DNA of 64,000 bases, taken from the NCBI RefSeq assembly GCF_030247185.1, contig NC_080570.1:125211650-125275649 (forward strand), given 5' to 3'. The first letter of the stretch is position 1. Each line of letters begins with the position of its first letter. Positions 1-11,599 of this stretch are shown in pieces. The notes beneath the pieces were generated by a model. The model searched no databases, was not told the DNA's origin, and saw only the letters and a list, made by a program, of their open reading frames with translations. The DNA is from Malaya genurostris. Taxonomy: Eukaryota > Arthropoda > Insecta > Diptera > Culicidae. A program made the translations under genes and the position numbers.

Positions 1-165
1 CATTGCTACATCGTTGGAATTGTGAGTGGTTTCCGTTTCCTTGTTTTCATTGTTGATCGCAGTCTTTGGTTCATTTGCAGTTGCTGTAGATGCGCTTTGT
101 ACATTGATTGCAGTCAAAGATATAATTGCATGCATTTGGGATAATGGTGTAATTTCGTCGGTCAT
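1..165 (-). CDS. Possible partial ORF running off the left edge, unidentified
   Basis: Reading the minus strand from an ATG at 165-163, 55 codons are open to the edge of the window. The peptide starts MTDEITPLSQ and is rich in Thr, Asn, Ala and Ser (a TATANEP stretch and an NNENKETETT stretch), so it looks low-complexity and polar. I recognise no domain. It could be the start of a retrotransposon ORF1, the first coding segment of a host gene, or chance. The open plus-strand frame over 26-343 has no recognisable features either. Confidence 0.25.
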   Translation of the reverse strand, partial: MTDEITPLSQMHAIISLTAINVQSASTATANEPKTAINNENKETETTHNSNDVAM

Positions 166-406
166 AAAACAAATGCAAATCAAGACAAATGATGTTCGGT
201 GTTGGTTCGGATTGATTGAACTTTTTGATTGTATATCATTAGAAATTTTGGTTGCCTTGTTCCACATCAACGGCTCGAACAACCCCATGGGGCTGATCCT
301 TGTAGTTTTTCGTTTAGTTTTCGTGTTGTTTGTAGTTTCTTAGGACAAGTCTTTATTTCGTTTTCAATTTTTCGTTTATAGTCTTCATGTGCTGTATTTA
401 TAGCTA

Positions 407-1312
407 ACACATGGATCAATAAGTCCCGAGACTAAAGCAGAGATGGCGCTCGTAGTAAACCAGTAATCACGTCTTTCTAGAGTACTAACATTTGCTTGAA
501 ACGGGTCAAAATTTTAAGTCGATCCGACCAGAAACAGCTGAGTTATCGAGGTTGGAGTAAAGTCGTTTTGTAGTTTGTTTAAAAAATGGAAAAAAACCGA
601 GTTTCGTGTTTTGATAAAACATTGTTTTTTAATGGGTAAAAACACCGTGCAAGCGAAACAATGGATTGAAAAATGTTATCCGGACTCTTGTCCATCAAAA
701 GCAACGATTTGTCGATGGTTCGCCGAGTTTAAACGTGGTCGTACCGACACAAATTACGCGGAACGCTCGGGTAGACCTGTGGAAGCCGTTACACCGGAAA
801 ATGTGAGTGAAGTGACAAAAATTATAATGAAAGATCGTAAAGTGAAGCTCCGTGAGATTGCTGAGATGACACAGATATCATATGGAAGTGTATTTACTAT
901 CCTTCATCAAAAATTGAGCATGAAAAAGGTTTTTTCCAAATGGGTGCCGCGATTGCTTTCGATGGAACAAAAACACCCTGCCACAAGTCGATGAAAACAA
1001 TGGCGAAATTGAACGAATTGGGCTTTGATCTGCTTCCCCACCCCCCATACTCGCCAGATTTAGCTCCCAGTGACTACTGGCTCTTTGCTGATCTTAAAAA
1101 ATGCTCCAGGGAAAAAGATTTGGCCATCGCTGAAACTGAAACTTATTTTGAAGCGAAAGATAAATTTTTTTATAAACATGGTATTGAAAAATTGGAAAAA
1201 CGTTGGAACCATTGTATCACCCTAAAAGGTGATTATGTTGATGAATAAAAAAAAATTTTGCAAAAAAAATGTTGTTTCCATTGTTAGTCTTGGGACTTAT
1301 TGATCCATGTGA
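407..1312 (+). mobile_element. Internally deleted mariner (DD34D, mauritiana-like) with both TIRs
   Basis: The ends form inverted repeats of about 28 bp: ACACATGGATCAATAAGTCC at the left, and the complement of the matching sequence ending at 1312. They differ at the outermost base and at one internal position (CCCGAG versus CCCAAG). Both ends are flanked by the dinucleotide TA (405-406 and 1313-1314), the target duplication typical of mariner. The element is 906 bp, whereas intact mariners are about 1.3 kb, so roughly 0.4 kb is missing from the middle of the transposase gene. It can only be a non-autonomous copy. Confidence 0.93.
586..1248 (+). pseudogene. Mariner transposase remnant, N- and C-terminal parts fused by a deletion
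   Basis: The N-terminal part (about 580-960) encodes the paired-like helix-turn-helix region, with motifs FRVLIKHCFL, SKATICRWFAEFKRG and ERSGRP, and ends at the WVPRLLSMEQK linker. Near 970 the sequence jumps to PCHKSMKTM and continues through SPDLAPSDY, which holds the third catalytic Asp of the DD34D triad, and IEKLEKRW. The first catalytic Asp (usually in a DETW motif) and the second (in QDNAPCH) are deleted. The two parts are in different frames. The only plausible start, ATG at 586, is also one base out of frame with the HTH because of an indel at the following A run. Neighbouring mariner 36509-37791 is a close relative. Confidence 0.92.
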
Positions 1313-1314
1313 TA

Positions 1315-1722
1315 ATATACCTAAAGTATTTAAAATTTATTGCTTTGCAAGTTTAAAATAGACAAAACAGATGAAAGTCGAAAAGGACTAGAATTTGTAC
1401 AAAAAATAAAACTACCGATTTTTTACTTCTGCTTAATTTTGAGTTGTATTGAATTGAAAATTTAAAATCGATTTACAAAACAAAACCATTATTCATTTTG
1501 ATAGAATTTTGTTACAATATCGATGATTAAGGTCCATTAAAAGGAAAAAGTTTTCCAAGCAAAAACTATTTCATGTCCAAACTAATTTTTGTATCCAGTG
1601 TATTTTCGTAAACAACTAAAACTGAAAGTCATAATCATCCAAGATTCCAATAAATCTCAATTTTTTAGAAAAAAAATAGTATTTCCCTTCAAAACGCCCA
1701 ACTTACAATATATGGAAGGTTG
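1315..1722. other. AT-rich intergenic stretch, nothing recognised
   Basis: About 400 bp of AT-rich sequence between the mariner and the repeat-bounded insertion. I see no ORF, RNA or repeat structure in it. Confidence 0.5.
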
Positions 1723-1745
1723 TCAGGGAACATAATTATCTATGT
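1723..1745. repeat. Left copy of a 23-bp direct repeat (probable target duplication)
   Basis: The 23-bp sequence beginning TCAGGGAACATAATT recurs exactly at 3098-3120. The bases just outside the match differ, so these are discrete repeats flanking the 1352 bp in between. Confidence 0.8.
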
Positions 1746-2318
1746 GATATGATGTGATGTGATGTGAAGTGATGCCACCATCAGTTCAAGGACTTGCCAG
1801 TGGATGCGGGTAGACTTACAGTAGCCCCGATATGACTCATCCATTCACCTTGTTACTATAGCTGTTACCGAAAAGCGAACAAAAAGATTTGGGCGAATAT
1901 GTAAGTAGAGTCACTTACTTGTATTCCGCGGGAATAAAAGATGCTCTTCCAACAATAATATCCAGTGCATGGATGAAGCATATCGCTATACATGCTTGAA
2001 CCCGCCTGATGGTTTGTTCGAGAAGGGCGCGTCAGACTCATTTCAAACCTTCAGAAGGAATCAAGTTTCCTTCAAGTGACTTGGGCTGGCTATCCACAAT
2101 CCCTCGTCCAGTCATCAATTCGTCCGATTCCCTGATGCTCCCTCCCCTTTACGTCCCCGTGATAAATGTTTTATATTGATAAATACAATGAAACATAGTG
2201 TAATGAAATTAATATAACATAAAATGATATAATAGATTGCAAAGTAATGTAATATAATATAATTTAATATAATATAATATAATGTAACACAATATAATAT
2301 AATATACTATATTTACCT

Positions 2319-2372
2319 TTATTTTGTATATTGTTTTGTAATATATTATTTACAAAACAATATACAAAATAA
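2319..2372. repeat. Perfect 23-bp inverted repeat (hairpin)
   Basis: Arms 2319-2341 (TTATTTTGTATATTG...) and 2350-2372 are exact reverse complements separated by 8 nt. It lies in AT-rich DNA inside the 1746-3097 insertion and would form a strong hairpin or cruciform. Confidence 0.8.
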
Positions 2373-2663
2373 CAGTTAATGTAGAGTGTCAGTTATGCGC
2401 TTCTATCTTCGCAATACTGCTGGAAGTAAAATATTTCTCTTCTAATATTAATAATAATATCCTCATCTATAAAAATAATATATGGTATTATTATTGACGA
2501 CAAATTAATAACAATAACAATAAATATAATAATGACAATAATAATAAAAAACAATAAAATATAGTACCATCAAATATATAATAAATAATAGAATGAAAAA
2601 AATGATATGTTGCGATATGCTGTGATATATAATGGGCATGAATTTATATACCATTTCGCATCC

Positions 2664-2872
<209 letters not shown>

Positions 2873-3097
2873 CACGATGTAATAAACAACAGAATTATAT
2901 GTTGTAATATACTATGATAAATACTTTAGGACCGGTTTTAACTTATAAGTCATTTCGCACCCTCTCATTCTGCTACTAACGCAGAAGGCGATAGCACCCA
3001 CTCGACGCCGTTCTATTGACCTAATGTCATCATAGACACACGGGGAGGCATGAGATAGGAACTTGTGAGGACTTAGTTATCTCACCATTTGACGACC

Positions 3098-3120
3098 TCA
3101 GGGAACATAATTATCTATGT
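3098..3120. repeat. Right copy of the 23-bp direct repeat
   Basis: Exact duplicate of 1723-1745; together they bracket the 1746-3097 insertion. Confidence 0.8.
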
Positions 3121-4105
3121 TGGCACAAAATTTCTTTCTAATAAAGATTGGTCTTTTTTGTAATTTGACTTCTACTAAGTCTATACGCTGCCAACTCCGA
3201 ATACAATTTTGCGAGAAATCCGTCTATTCGAATCCTACACTGGAAAAAAATCGGGTTTTAAAATTATTTGAAAAAAATTGTTTAAACAAATTTAGTCCTT
3301 TTCAGAAGACAGTTTAGATCAATTTTGAAAAAAAAAACAAAGTATTCAATGTATTATTTCTAAAAATGTACAGAAAGTTTCATTCGAAATTAGTCATAAA
3401 ACTGCAAAACTAAAGAATTTTTTTAGATGCAAAATATTTCTGAAATGCATGAAACTTCCAGATCTGGTGTAATCTAAAAAAAAACAATTTTCGAGAAAGA
3501 TCACCTTTGGAACTTGAAAACATTTTGAGATTTCCGAGATCGATAATTTTTTTTTTTGATGCCAAATGTCTTAGAAATGCATGGAATGCTGAAAAAAAAA
3601 ATTAAATCGAAAATTAGACTTAAAAAAAAATCCGGGATAACACCAGATCTCAACGTGTCATACATCTCTAAGATTTTGCTTCGAAATATAAATGAACTAA
3701 ATATTGAAATTTGTCATAAAATATACTAGAAAACTACAGCTTCCTTCGAAAATTGAAAATAAAGAAATTTCATTATCTATAAGCAGTAGTTTAAACTGCT
3801 TGCCCTATTGCCCAACCCACGCGTGAATGTGTTAGTGTAGTTAATACAATTGTGAGTGTGCCGAAGATACCCAGTGAATTTTGTCGAGCCGAAGTAGTAT
3901 ATGAAACGAAAAATTATACAATTCCAGTTAAGATAATCATAAAACTGTTCATGAAAATCTTCAATACGTAATAGAACTGAATTTTGCTTGATTCATAAGT
4001 TCTAAACTAATGAAACTCTAAGTGCTTGTTCTGCAGTGTATAATTATGAAATTCATAAATGTTTTTAGTCAGTGTAAGATTAAATTCCACAATATTCGTA
4101 TACAC
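3121..4105. other. AT-rich non-coding stretch, unclassified
   Basis: A-rich and T-rich runs with no open frame of interest. I see no terminal repeats or RNA gene here. Confidence 0.4.
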
Positions 4106-4324
4106 TGCATCGGTGCTAGTGGTTCAATACATAGGGAGCTGGTCTTACAAGCCAGCTGTCGTATGTTCGAGCCCCGACCTGGAAGTATTCTTACTGTCAG
4201 TAGGATCCATAATACTAGCCATGCAATGATTCTGTACGCTATGAATCGGTTGCGAAGGCTGTGAAACAGAAAGACCAAATTCCACAAAAGGAATGTAATG
4301 CCAAGACTTTGCTTTGCATCGGTG
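4106..4324 (+). mobile_element. tRNA-derived SINE with 10-bp target duplication
   Basis: A tRNA-like head contains an anticodon-arm-like hairpin (AGCTGG...CCAGCT near 4137-4157) followed by a B-box-like TGTTCGAGCCCC. The body ends in AAGACTTTGCTTTG. The 10-bp sequence TGCATCGGTG occurs at 4106-4115 and again at 4315-4324, so the inserted unit is 4116-4314 (199 bp). The layout is pol III SINE-like. I take it as a mosquito tRNA-SINE but cannot name the family with certainty. Confidence 0.78.
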
Positions 4325-6410
4325 TGCGTAACTGAACAGGGACGTCAAATTGCTCAATGTGTATTACTATTTCGGTCACTGCAGCTATCCGTCCAGAGAG
4401 CGGCACATAAATCGTTACCTATCGTTTTTACTCATGTCAAAATATAATGATAGGCGTAATAAAAATAAAATTGCACCATTTTGAAAACGACCAACTTCCA
4501 GTGTTAATATGACAATGTTGTGCTGCAAAGTACATTAATAAATTTGTTAATAATAAAATTTGTACAGCATTTTATACATATTCAAATCAACTGAGTTTCA
4601 ATGACAATGACAAGTTTCTGAGTTTCAGTTCATTGACAAGTTTCCTATCTCCGAAAATTCATATTGATGTTTAAATACAACAATGTTCTAATGCAACTTA
4701 TACTTTTCTTGATATTAAAAACGGCGGATCGAATTGGACTTAGTATTTAATGACAGCATTACTAGTCACAATTCCAATAACATAAAATAAATCAGTATAT
4801 ACACTTCCATTTAAAATAATTTTACTTCTAGTACTCTAATAAGATCGCTTCCGTGCGAAGAATACACTCGAGGTGGTAACCCTATCCGTGCTCTGGGGGC
4901 TATTCATCGAAATAATGAGAAATGGTGCGTCGGCTATACGTATCAAGTGACCCAAGGTGCAGTCCGCCACTACTGACACTCAAGTAGGCCATTGCTGTTT
5001 TTTTTTTTCAAAAGAACATGGGAACCGTTCCACGATTAATAGCCAAATCGACGCCTTTGTTTCGATCCATCAGTGAATTGTTTGTTTACTCAGCAAATTC
5101 ATTAATAAGACAGCGCTCGGGCGGAGATTAATCACACCGCGGCTCATCAACGGCATCTCCTCGCCGTCCTACTCGTCATCCATCGCCGAGTCGTGTCGGG
5201 TTGAACCCGGTTTCTACACTATGATTCCGAGATTAGATTGGATTATTTCGACGACAACCGGTGGACGGTGGCTGGGTCCATGTTTCCTGTCACCGTAGAT
5301 TAGATACTGTCATCATACGCCCATTTTTTTTAGTTCTCGGAACAAGGTAAGTTTTTTTTTGTTGATCAAATTCGAATTTCAGCCCGTTCCCAAATACCAA
5401 ATGATTTTGACAAACGATCACAGCTGTACAGATTTGATTTGCACTCCTACGGGTACAACCAAATTTCCATTCATTTTTGTGTCATTATTTTTCTCGATTG
5501 TTTCCATCAATTCTTACGAAATTCCGCCTTTCGTCGCAAACTACAAAATCTATAAATTAAAGAAAATTTATTACTAATCATACCAACCTCTCGACGACAC
5601 ACTAATCATACCAACCGCTGTTCCTTTGCTGTTCGATTCGGCGGATGTTTTGTGGCAACGTTTTTTCATCTTCCTCCTCCCTCTTGTTCCATTCCTATAC
5701 ATGTTTTCGAGGTTACGTGCACTTTCCCCGTTCCGATACCGTACCATCCGGAGCTGGTCGTTTTGGAGCTGGGCATTTCCGAACGAAATTCCTACATCGA
5801 CCAAACGTTCCACCACCATTTTCTACCGCTCCACAGCAAAAACCCGTTGTCCGCTCCGGATCGACAAGATCGTTGGAGTCCGAAACGAAACGAAACTCCC
5901 GACCCACTTGAATGGGTTATCTGATAAAACGGTCTTTTGTTTCATCTTCCTGGTAAAACGATTGTTTTGATTTTGAGCATCGAACAGCGAAGTTTGACAT
6001 TTCATTCCGAACGCCGAGAGCCGAGCTCCGGTGAGGAATCGGTGACCTCTGGTATACGGTAAAGTTCATCCATTCGTGGGTCTGCTTGTATTTTATTAGT
6101 TTATTATATAATTGGAACATGATATGATAGATTTGCAGTCGTCGATAACGAAGGTTATTTTCAGTAGAAAAAAAATGTATGCCATCGTTGGAAAACTTCG
6201 ACTGGATTCTATTGAATGTGAATTTGTTTATCGGTTCGGTTCAGTCTCTACTCGATAAACCGATCATAAAAGTATTCTTCATTTGATTTGTTAGGAATAT
6301 TTGTTATTTTAACTACTAATGAGAACAAGTTCATACCACAACATATTGCTTGTTGATCAAGTTGTAGCTGTAGGTTAAATTTAAAAACACTGATAATCTG
6401 TAATTCTTCC
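4325..6410. other. Low-repeat, relatively GC-rich unique DNA (about 4.85-6.1 kb)
   Basis: After AT-rich sequence to about 4.8 kb, the stretch 4.85-6.1 kb is more balanced in composition and lacks obvious repeats. Several overlapping frames are open on both strands around 5.6-6.0 kb, but none has a recognisable domain. It could be conserved intronic or regulatory DNA. There is a splice-donor-like AAGGTAAGT near 5345, with no convincing exon before it. Confidence 0.4.
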
Positions 6411-7535
6411 TTAACACTCCTAATACCAAGCCTAAAAAAGTTACGCGAAGCACCAAGCCTAAAAAAAAGTTGGAACGGTAACTTTGAGCTATAATAGCTC
6501 AGTTGTTACTTGACCAATTTCGAAAAATTTTGCACCCTCGAATTTTGTGAAGTTTGTAGATTATTTTAAGTATATCATTATTGGCAATCTTTTAGGAAAA
6601 ACTAATGAAAATCAGATTTTTCCCGTTCCAAATTTTTTTTCGAGCTCAAAACGTGCCCTATCTGCATTCATGCGGCATCTGCATCGCGAATCGGATATTG
6701 AGAACTTCAACTTTACCGAGTCATAACTTTGTTGTTAGTCAACCGATCTTCAAAATTTGTTAACCATTGGAAAGGTAATACTTCGACAAATAAAATGCAC
6801 TGAAAAAACCGAAAAATAGGGTTATCTACCCAAAGTTATAATGAAAACTGTAGATAGATGACCTAAGAGAAGATGAGACTTTTTACAATGATCGTAAATA
6901 TCTCGAAATTCAAAGCGATGACCTATATATTTTTATACATCATTCGATTGCTAGTGATACCAGCTACAATTTTCGCTCAACTACCATTCCTGCACAATCA
7001 AAAGAAAACATTAAACAATCGATGAATTTATAAATATATATATGAATTTTTCATTTTTTTTCACATGTTTGTATATAACTCAAAAATTAAAGCGATGACA
7101 TGTACATTTTTTTGATTCAAAATATTGAAATCATTACCAAAAATAATGTATTGATGATCAAAATTATATATCCGTTCAAAGAATCTCAAGAAATTTGGTA
7201 CAAATACAGAGAATTTGTGTTATTGGGAAAATTTTGCCAAACAACATGAAATCAAAATTTTTAAATTTTATGACATATATTTTTTTATTATTTTAGTTGG
7301 AAATTTATTATAAACAAAATTTACAAAAAAAAACTTAAACTTGTATTTCACTGAAAATTTTAAAATTGTTAGTAAATAACCTAAAACTCTTAAAATATTT
7401 TTGTATTGGACAAACGATCTAAACAATTTTTTATGCACAACACAAACGCATTTGATAACTACTGATTCCGATTTTGTTGTAGGTTTGCCGTAGAATCTCA
7501 AAAAATAGATAAAAGATCGGAAATTTTAAAATTTC

Positions 7536-8275
7536 CGAGTTAAATTGCATTGCACAGTGGTCCGGATCCACAATTTAGGGGGACAAAAACATTTGTGGCT
7601 TAACCTTATACTTTAGAGCTATGATGTCTTCAAAACAAATGATCAGTGAAGATAAGCCATATGTCGATGTACATGGTATTAGGGTGGCTCTTATTATTAA
7701 GGTGATCCAAAACTTATTTTCTGGATTTATTGAGATAAAGGACTGCATTTTTCGCCAAAATTGTAGATAAACTTATATCGAGCAGCTTTGTTGAGGACAT
7801 CATAGTAGTATCTGCAACGGTTTTAGTGTTACAGCTATTTTTAAAGAGCAACTTAGGGTGTTCCTCAAAAAATCAGATTTTTTGCTCTAGCATTTATATT
7901 TTTCTCTTTTCGTATAGGTATCTTTGAACGTCTTTTAGAGTTTGTTAAAACCAATTTTTTAATGACTAACGCATTCAGGTAGCGTTTTCTGAACCGAAGT
8001 TATGAGCAAAACTAGTTTAAAAACAGGTTATTTTTAAACTGCTATATCTAACATTGAGGAAAACGAAAACAATCCGTTTCTTGTATTTGACAAAAAATAT
8101 TTTCGAGCATGTTTATAAAAAAAGGTGAAGGAGATATTTTTTTAAATTTTTTTAAGTTATGTTCATACATTGGGTTTTTTCATTGAAAAATATTCATATC
8201 AGTCATTTATTAGCTATATAAGGTATTTTTGTCTTCTAAAGTGTCAAATTAATTCAAGTGCATATTCGGGAAGAA
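7536..8275. other. Non-coding centre of the TTAA element, left part
   Basis: Unclassified sequence between the inverted arms. It contains phrases such as AGGGTGGCTCTTATTATTAA that look like decayed interspersed repeat. No ORF of note. Confidence 0.4.
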
Positions 8276-8583
8276 ATCGTTCTGCATTCTTCGGGGAATG
8301 CAGAATGGTGTCGTTTTTGTAAAATCTCTAACGCCTCTCGGTGGTTGGAGGTTTTATCAACCGTGCATTTTGGCACCTTCAGATCGTTCAGCATCCTTTC
8401 GGGGATGCAGGACGACTTATTTCTTTATGTTTTGTGCTGTTTTCCCACCTCACTCAATTCTCAATTCCCTTCCATGTTCCTTTTTTCTTTCTCTTCCCAT
8501 CAGGAAGTTGATGAGAAGCTACGGGAAGGCACAGATCTCCTAATAACTAGGGGAACATGGCACTTGAGCCAATTAGTTCTGAT
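8276..8583 (+). mobile_element. Orphan 3' end of the LOA-type retrotransposon
   Basis: This segment is homologous to the 3' UTR of the LINE at 30.8-35.4 kb. Shared blocks in the same order include ATCGTTCTGCATTCTTC, TGCAGAATGGTGTCG, GGTTGGAGGTTTTAT and the terminal TTGAGCCAATT.GTTCTGAT (compare 35063-35350). It is therefore a severely 5'-truncated copy, as is normal for LINEs, and it sits inside the centre of the TTAA element. The open frames here are UTR, not protein. Confidence 0.82.
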
Positions 8584-9419
8584 AACATAGGTGCAGGGTT
8601 TCATTCAGTAAAAAGCATTCAAACGAAGAGGGTGTTTTTTCGAAACGAAGACAACTGTAAGCTGCAAATAGATTGGTTGGTTGGTGCTAATCGCAAAGGC
8701 TGCTGCAAAGCCAATATTCGGGGCGATTCCAGTTTCATAAGTGCCTGAAATAGTGGAACTCACTTCACTGAGAAAGATAGCCTAGCCGATTTGAGAATTG
8801 TTTCAATTGGTAGGTTACACTAGTTCATGCACTAGCTTTCATGTTTTTCAAAAATCAAACAAAACTGTTTGAAGAATACATTTTTATATGAGAATAAGAG
8901 AGATATGAGAAAGGCATCATTACACAACTAGGTGGATAAAAACAAGTTTTACTTAATTTCGTATGATTTTTTGTGCTAAATTCAGAATTATACTTTTTCT
9001 AAATTGTTTACTAATAGAAAATTCAAATAATTTTCGAATTCTATACATTCCGAAATAATTCTAAGTTTGTGATATTTAAATTCTAATTTCTATCGATTAT
9101 AATTGATGTCGTTTAAGATAGCGGAAAATGTAAGATATATATTTTTGTTCTTAATTGCTTGTAAAACAAAAATCAAGCAATATTTTTTTTTAATTGTAGT
9201 TGGTTTCTTTGGCCATGGGTTAGCATATGGAATTCATATAAATTTACGTTCTATTTCTTTTGTACAAAGATATTGAAATAATTTAAAATTTTCGTGTTGT
9301 CACAAAATTTATTTTATTAATAGAAACAAATTCTACGCCTCTTTGAAACAGATGAAATCAAAACGGATTCCAATATTTTCACTTTGATTTGCAGAAACGT
9401 TGGAACACAATATATATCA
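8584..9419. other. Non-coding centre of the TTAA element, right part
   Basis: AT-rich sequence between the LINE fragment and the right inverted arm. The segment GAGAAAGGCATCATTACACAA...CTAGGTGGAT resembles dispersed mosquito repeat material, but I cannot classify it. Confidence 0.35.
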
Positions 9420-10536
9420 GAAATTTTGAAATTTCCGATCTTCTACCGATTTTTTGAGATTTTACGGAAAACCTAACACAAAAAAACCTAATTTTAGTAG
9501 TTAACAATTCCCTTTGGGTTGTGCATAAAAATTGTTTAGATCTTTTGTCCAATACAAAAACATTATTATTTTTAGAGTTTAGGTATATTTACCAAAATTT
9601 TTAAGATTTTCATTGAAATCCACGTTTCAGTTTTTTTGTAAATTTTATTCACAATAAATTTCCAACTAAAATAATAAAAAAATATATGTCATAAAATTTC
9701 AAAGTTTTGATTTGTTTTTTTTTTTGGCAAAATTTTCCCAATAATAAAAAATCTCTGTATTTGTACCAAATTTCTTGAGATTCTTTGAACGGATATATAA
9801 TTTTGATCAACAATACATTGTTTCTGGTAATGATTCCAATATTCTGAATCAAAAAAATGTAGATGTCATCGCTTTAATTTTTGAGTTATATACAAACATG
9901 TGAAAAAAAGGAAAAATTCATATATATTTATAAATTCATCGATTGTTTAATGTTTTCTTTTGATTGTGCAGGAATGGTAGTTGAGCGAAAATTGTAGCTG
10001 GTATCACTCGAATCAATCGAATGATGTATAAAAATATATAGGTCATCGCTTTGAATTTCGAGATATTTACGATCATTGTAAAAAGTCTCATCTTTTCTTA
10101 GGCCATCTATCTACAGTATTCATTATAACTTTGGGTAGACAACCCTATTTTTAGTTTTTTTCAGTGCATTTTATTTGTGGAAGTAGTACCTTTCCAATGG
10201 TGAACAAATTTTGAAGATCGGTTGACTAACAACAAAGTTATGACTCGGTAAAGTTGAAGTATTCAATATTTTCTATGCGACGTTTATGCCAAAGGAAAGA
10301 AAATTGGAAAGCAGATAGGGCATATTAGGCGCGTGAAAAAAACTTGGAACGGGAAAAATCTAATTTTCATTGGTTTTCTTTTGCCAATCGTCTGCTACAA
10401 AGTTTTGGAATCAATCTTCGAACTTCACAAAATTCAAGGGTGAAAATTTTATTGAGATTCGTTGAAAAACAGCTGAGCTATGACAGCTCAAAGTTACCGT
10501 TCCAACTTTTTTGAGGCTTGGTATTTGGAGTGTTAA

Positions 10537-11370
10537 GAAGACTTATATCAATAGCATCGAAACGTTGAGTGCGGGAACAAAAAAAAAGTTGTTTTCGTCA
10601 CGCTGGAAGGAGTCACAGCTATTTCAGTAACTGATGTAATTTCAGAAGTTTCAATAGCACTTCAACTTACGTTGTCAGTGTTCAAGTGGGCAAACTAGCC
10701 TAGTATGTTTGATGCAGGCATTCATTGCTGCCTGAAGTGTTTCTAGTAACCAATCGTAGTAATGCAAAAAGGGTACAAACAAAATATGATGAATATAATA
10801 AAAAACATTCCTACCAGAAAATGATGAAAAACAGACAATTAACAACACAAGAATGTGTCTATCGAGCCAATTTGTTCTGAATCCTGATAGCATGCCACTT
10901 GAATTTGTTTGCACATCAACTAACAAAACCTGGAAATTGAGAGAGATTTTAAGTAACATTTGAAAGTTTTAAAATACTAGTAAAACTTGCTGGCTGGCAT
11001 TAATAAATTCGCTCAATTTGGCATCGTCATTAATTTAAACGAACCGAAGAAAAAATTAAACTGCAACTCCGGAACCTGAATTCCGTTCCGAAAAGAAAAC
11101 TTAGTAGAAGCAGATGGCCCTGATTTTCACAATTACTGTATAGTTGGTCTCCATATGAATAATCGGTAAAAAGGTAAAACAGGCAGAAAGTAAAAAATAA
11201 TTTTGGAAATGCTTCCTGATAATTGTCATAAGAATCAATTGTTTTAACTGTATTTCAACAGCAATCAAACTACGTTAAAACATTCGTTGAAAACTAAAGG
11301 TTATAGCAGTATTTCGAAACAGCCATAATCAACTACATAGAATCAATATTGAAGCCACCCTTTTCTCATG
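10537..11370. other. Non-coding stretch, unclassified
   Basis: Moderately AT-rich DNA between the TTAA element and a SINE. No supported ORF or RNA gene. Confidence 0.35.
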
Positions 11371-11507
11371 TCGATCATAACAGTTTTAATCTTATCGCCT
11401 CTTGGATCAGAAAAAATCCCTGACCCTAAAAACAGTGTTGGGAATTGAACCCAGGTAGGCTGTGTGAAAGACGATAATTTTATCCATCACGCTACGGCCG
11501 TCCCCAC
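11371..11507 (-). mobile_element. tRNA-derived SINE, family A, copy 1
   Basis: On the minus strand the sequence starts GGACGGCCGTAGCGTGATGG (A-box region), continues to a B box GGTTCAATTCC, and then has a body GGGTCAG..TTTTTTCTGATCCAAGAGG. The same head and body order occurs at 16121-16260 and 50993-51130, so it is a dispersed pol III SINE family rather than a tRNA gene. Confidence 0.8.
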
Positions 11508-11599
11508 CATTCTTTTGAACTTTTTCGAATACTCCCGATGAGAGACCATTAGGTTAAAATCGTGGTAAATTTAAACGTTTAGAAAATGAAGAAATTTCT

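Larger units (their letters stand above)
6411..10536. mobile_element. TTAA-bounded 4.1-kb element with about 1.1-kb terminal inverted repeats (piggyBac-like ends)
   Basis: The element 6415-10532 begins CACTCCTAATACCAAGCC and ends with the complement of CACTCCAAATACCAAGCC. Both ends abut TTAA (6411-6414 and 10533-10536), the exact target used by piggyBac transposons. The left arm (6415-7535) matches the reverse complement of the right arm (about 9420-10532) over its whole length with scattered substitutions and indels. The left arm has a roughly 30-bp extra segment near 6440. The 1.9-kb centre has no transposase ORF and contains a LINE 3' fragment. Assignment to piggyBac rests only on TTAA and TIR structure. 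Confidence 0.82.

Noticed and set aside
8258..8748. ORFs of 63-110 codons
   Set aside because: They lie in the 3' UTR homologue of the LOA-type LINE and in adjacent non-coding repeat.
10855..10925. Short match GAGCCAATTTGTTCTGAATCCTG to the LINE 3' end
   Set aside because: Only about 25 bp resemble the LINE terminus (35333-35355); too short to call a copy without a search, though it may be a tiny truncated insertion.
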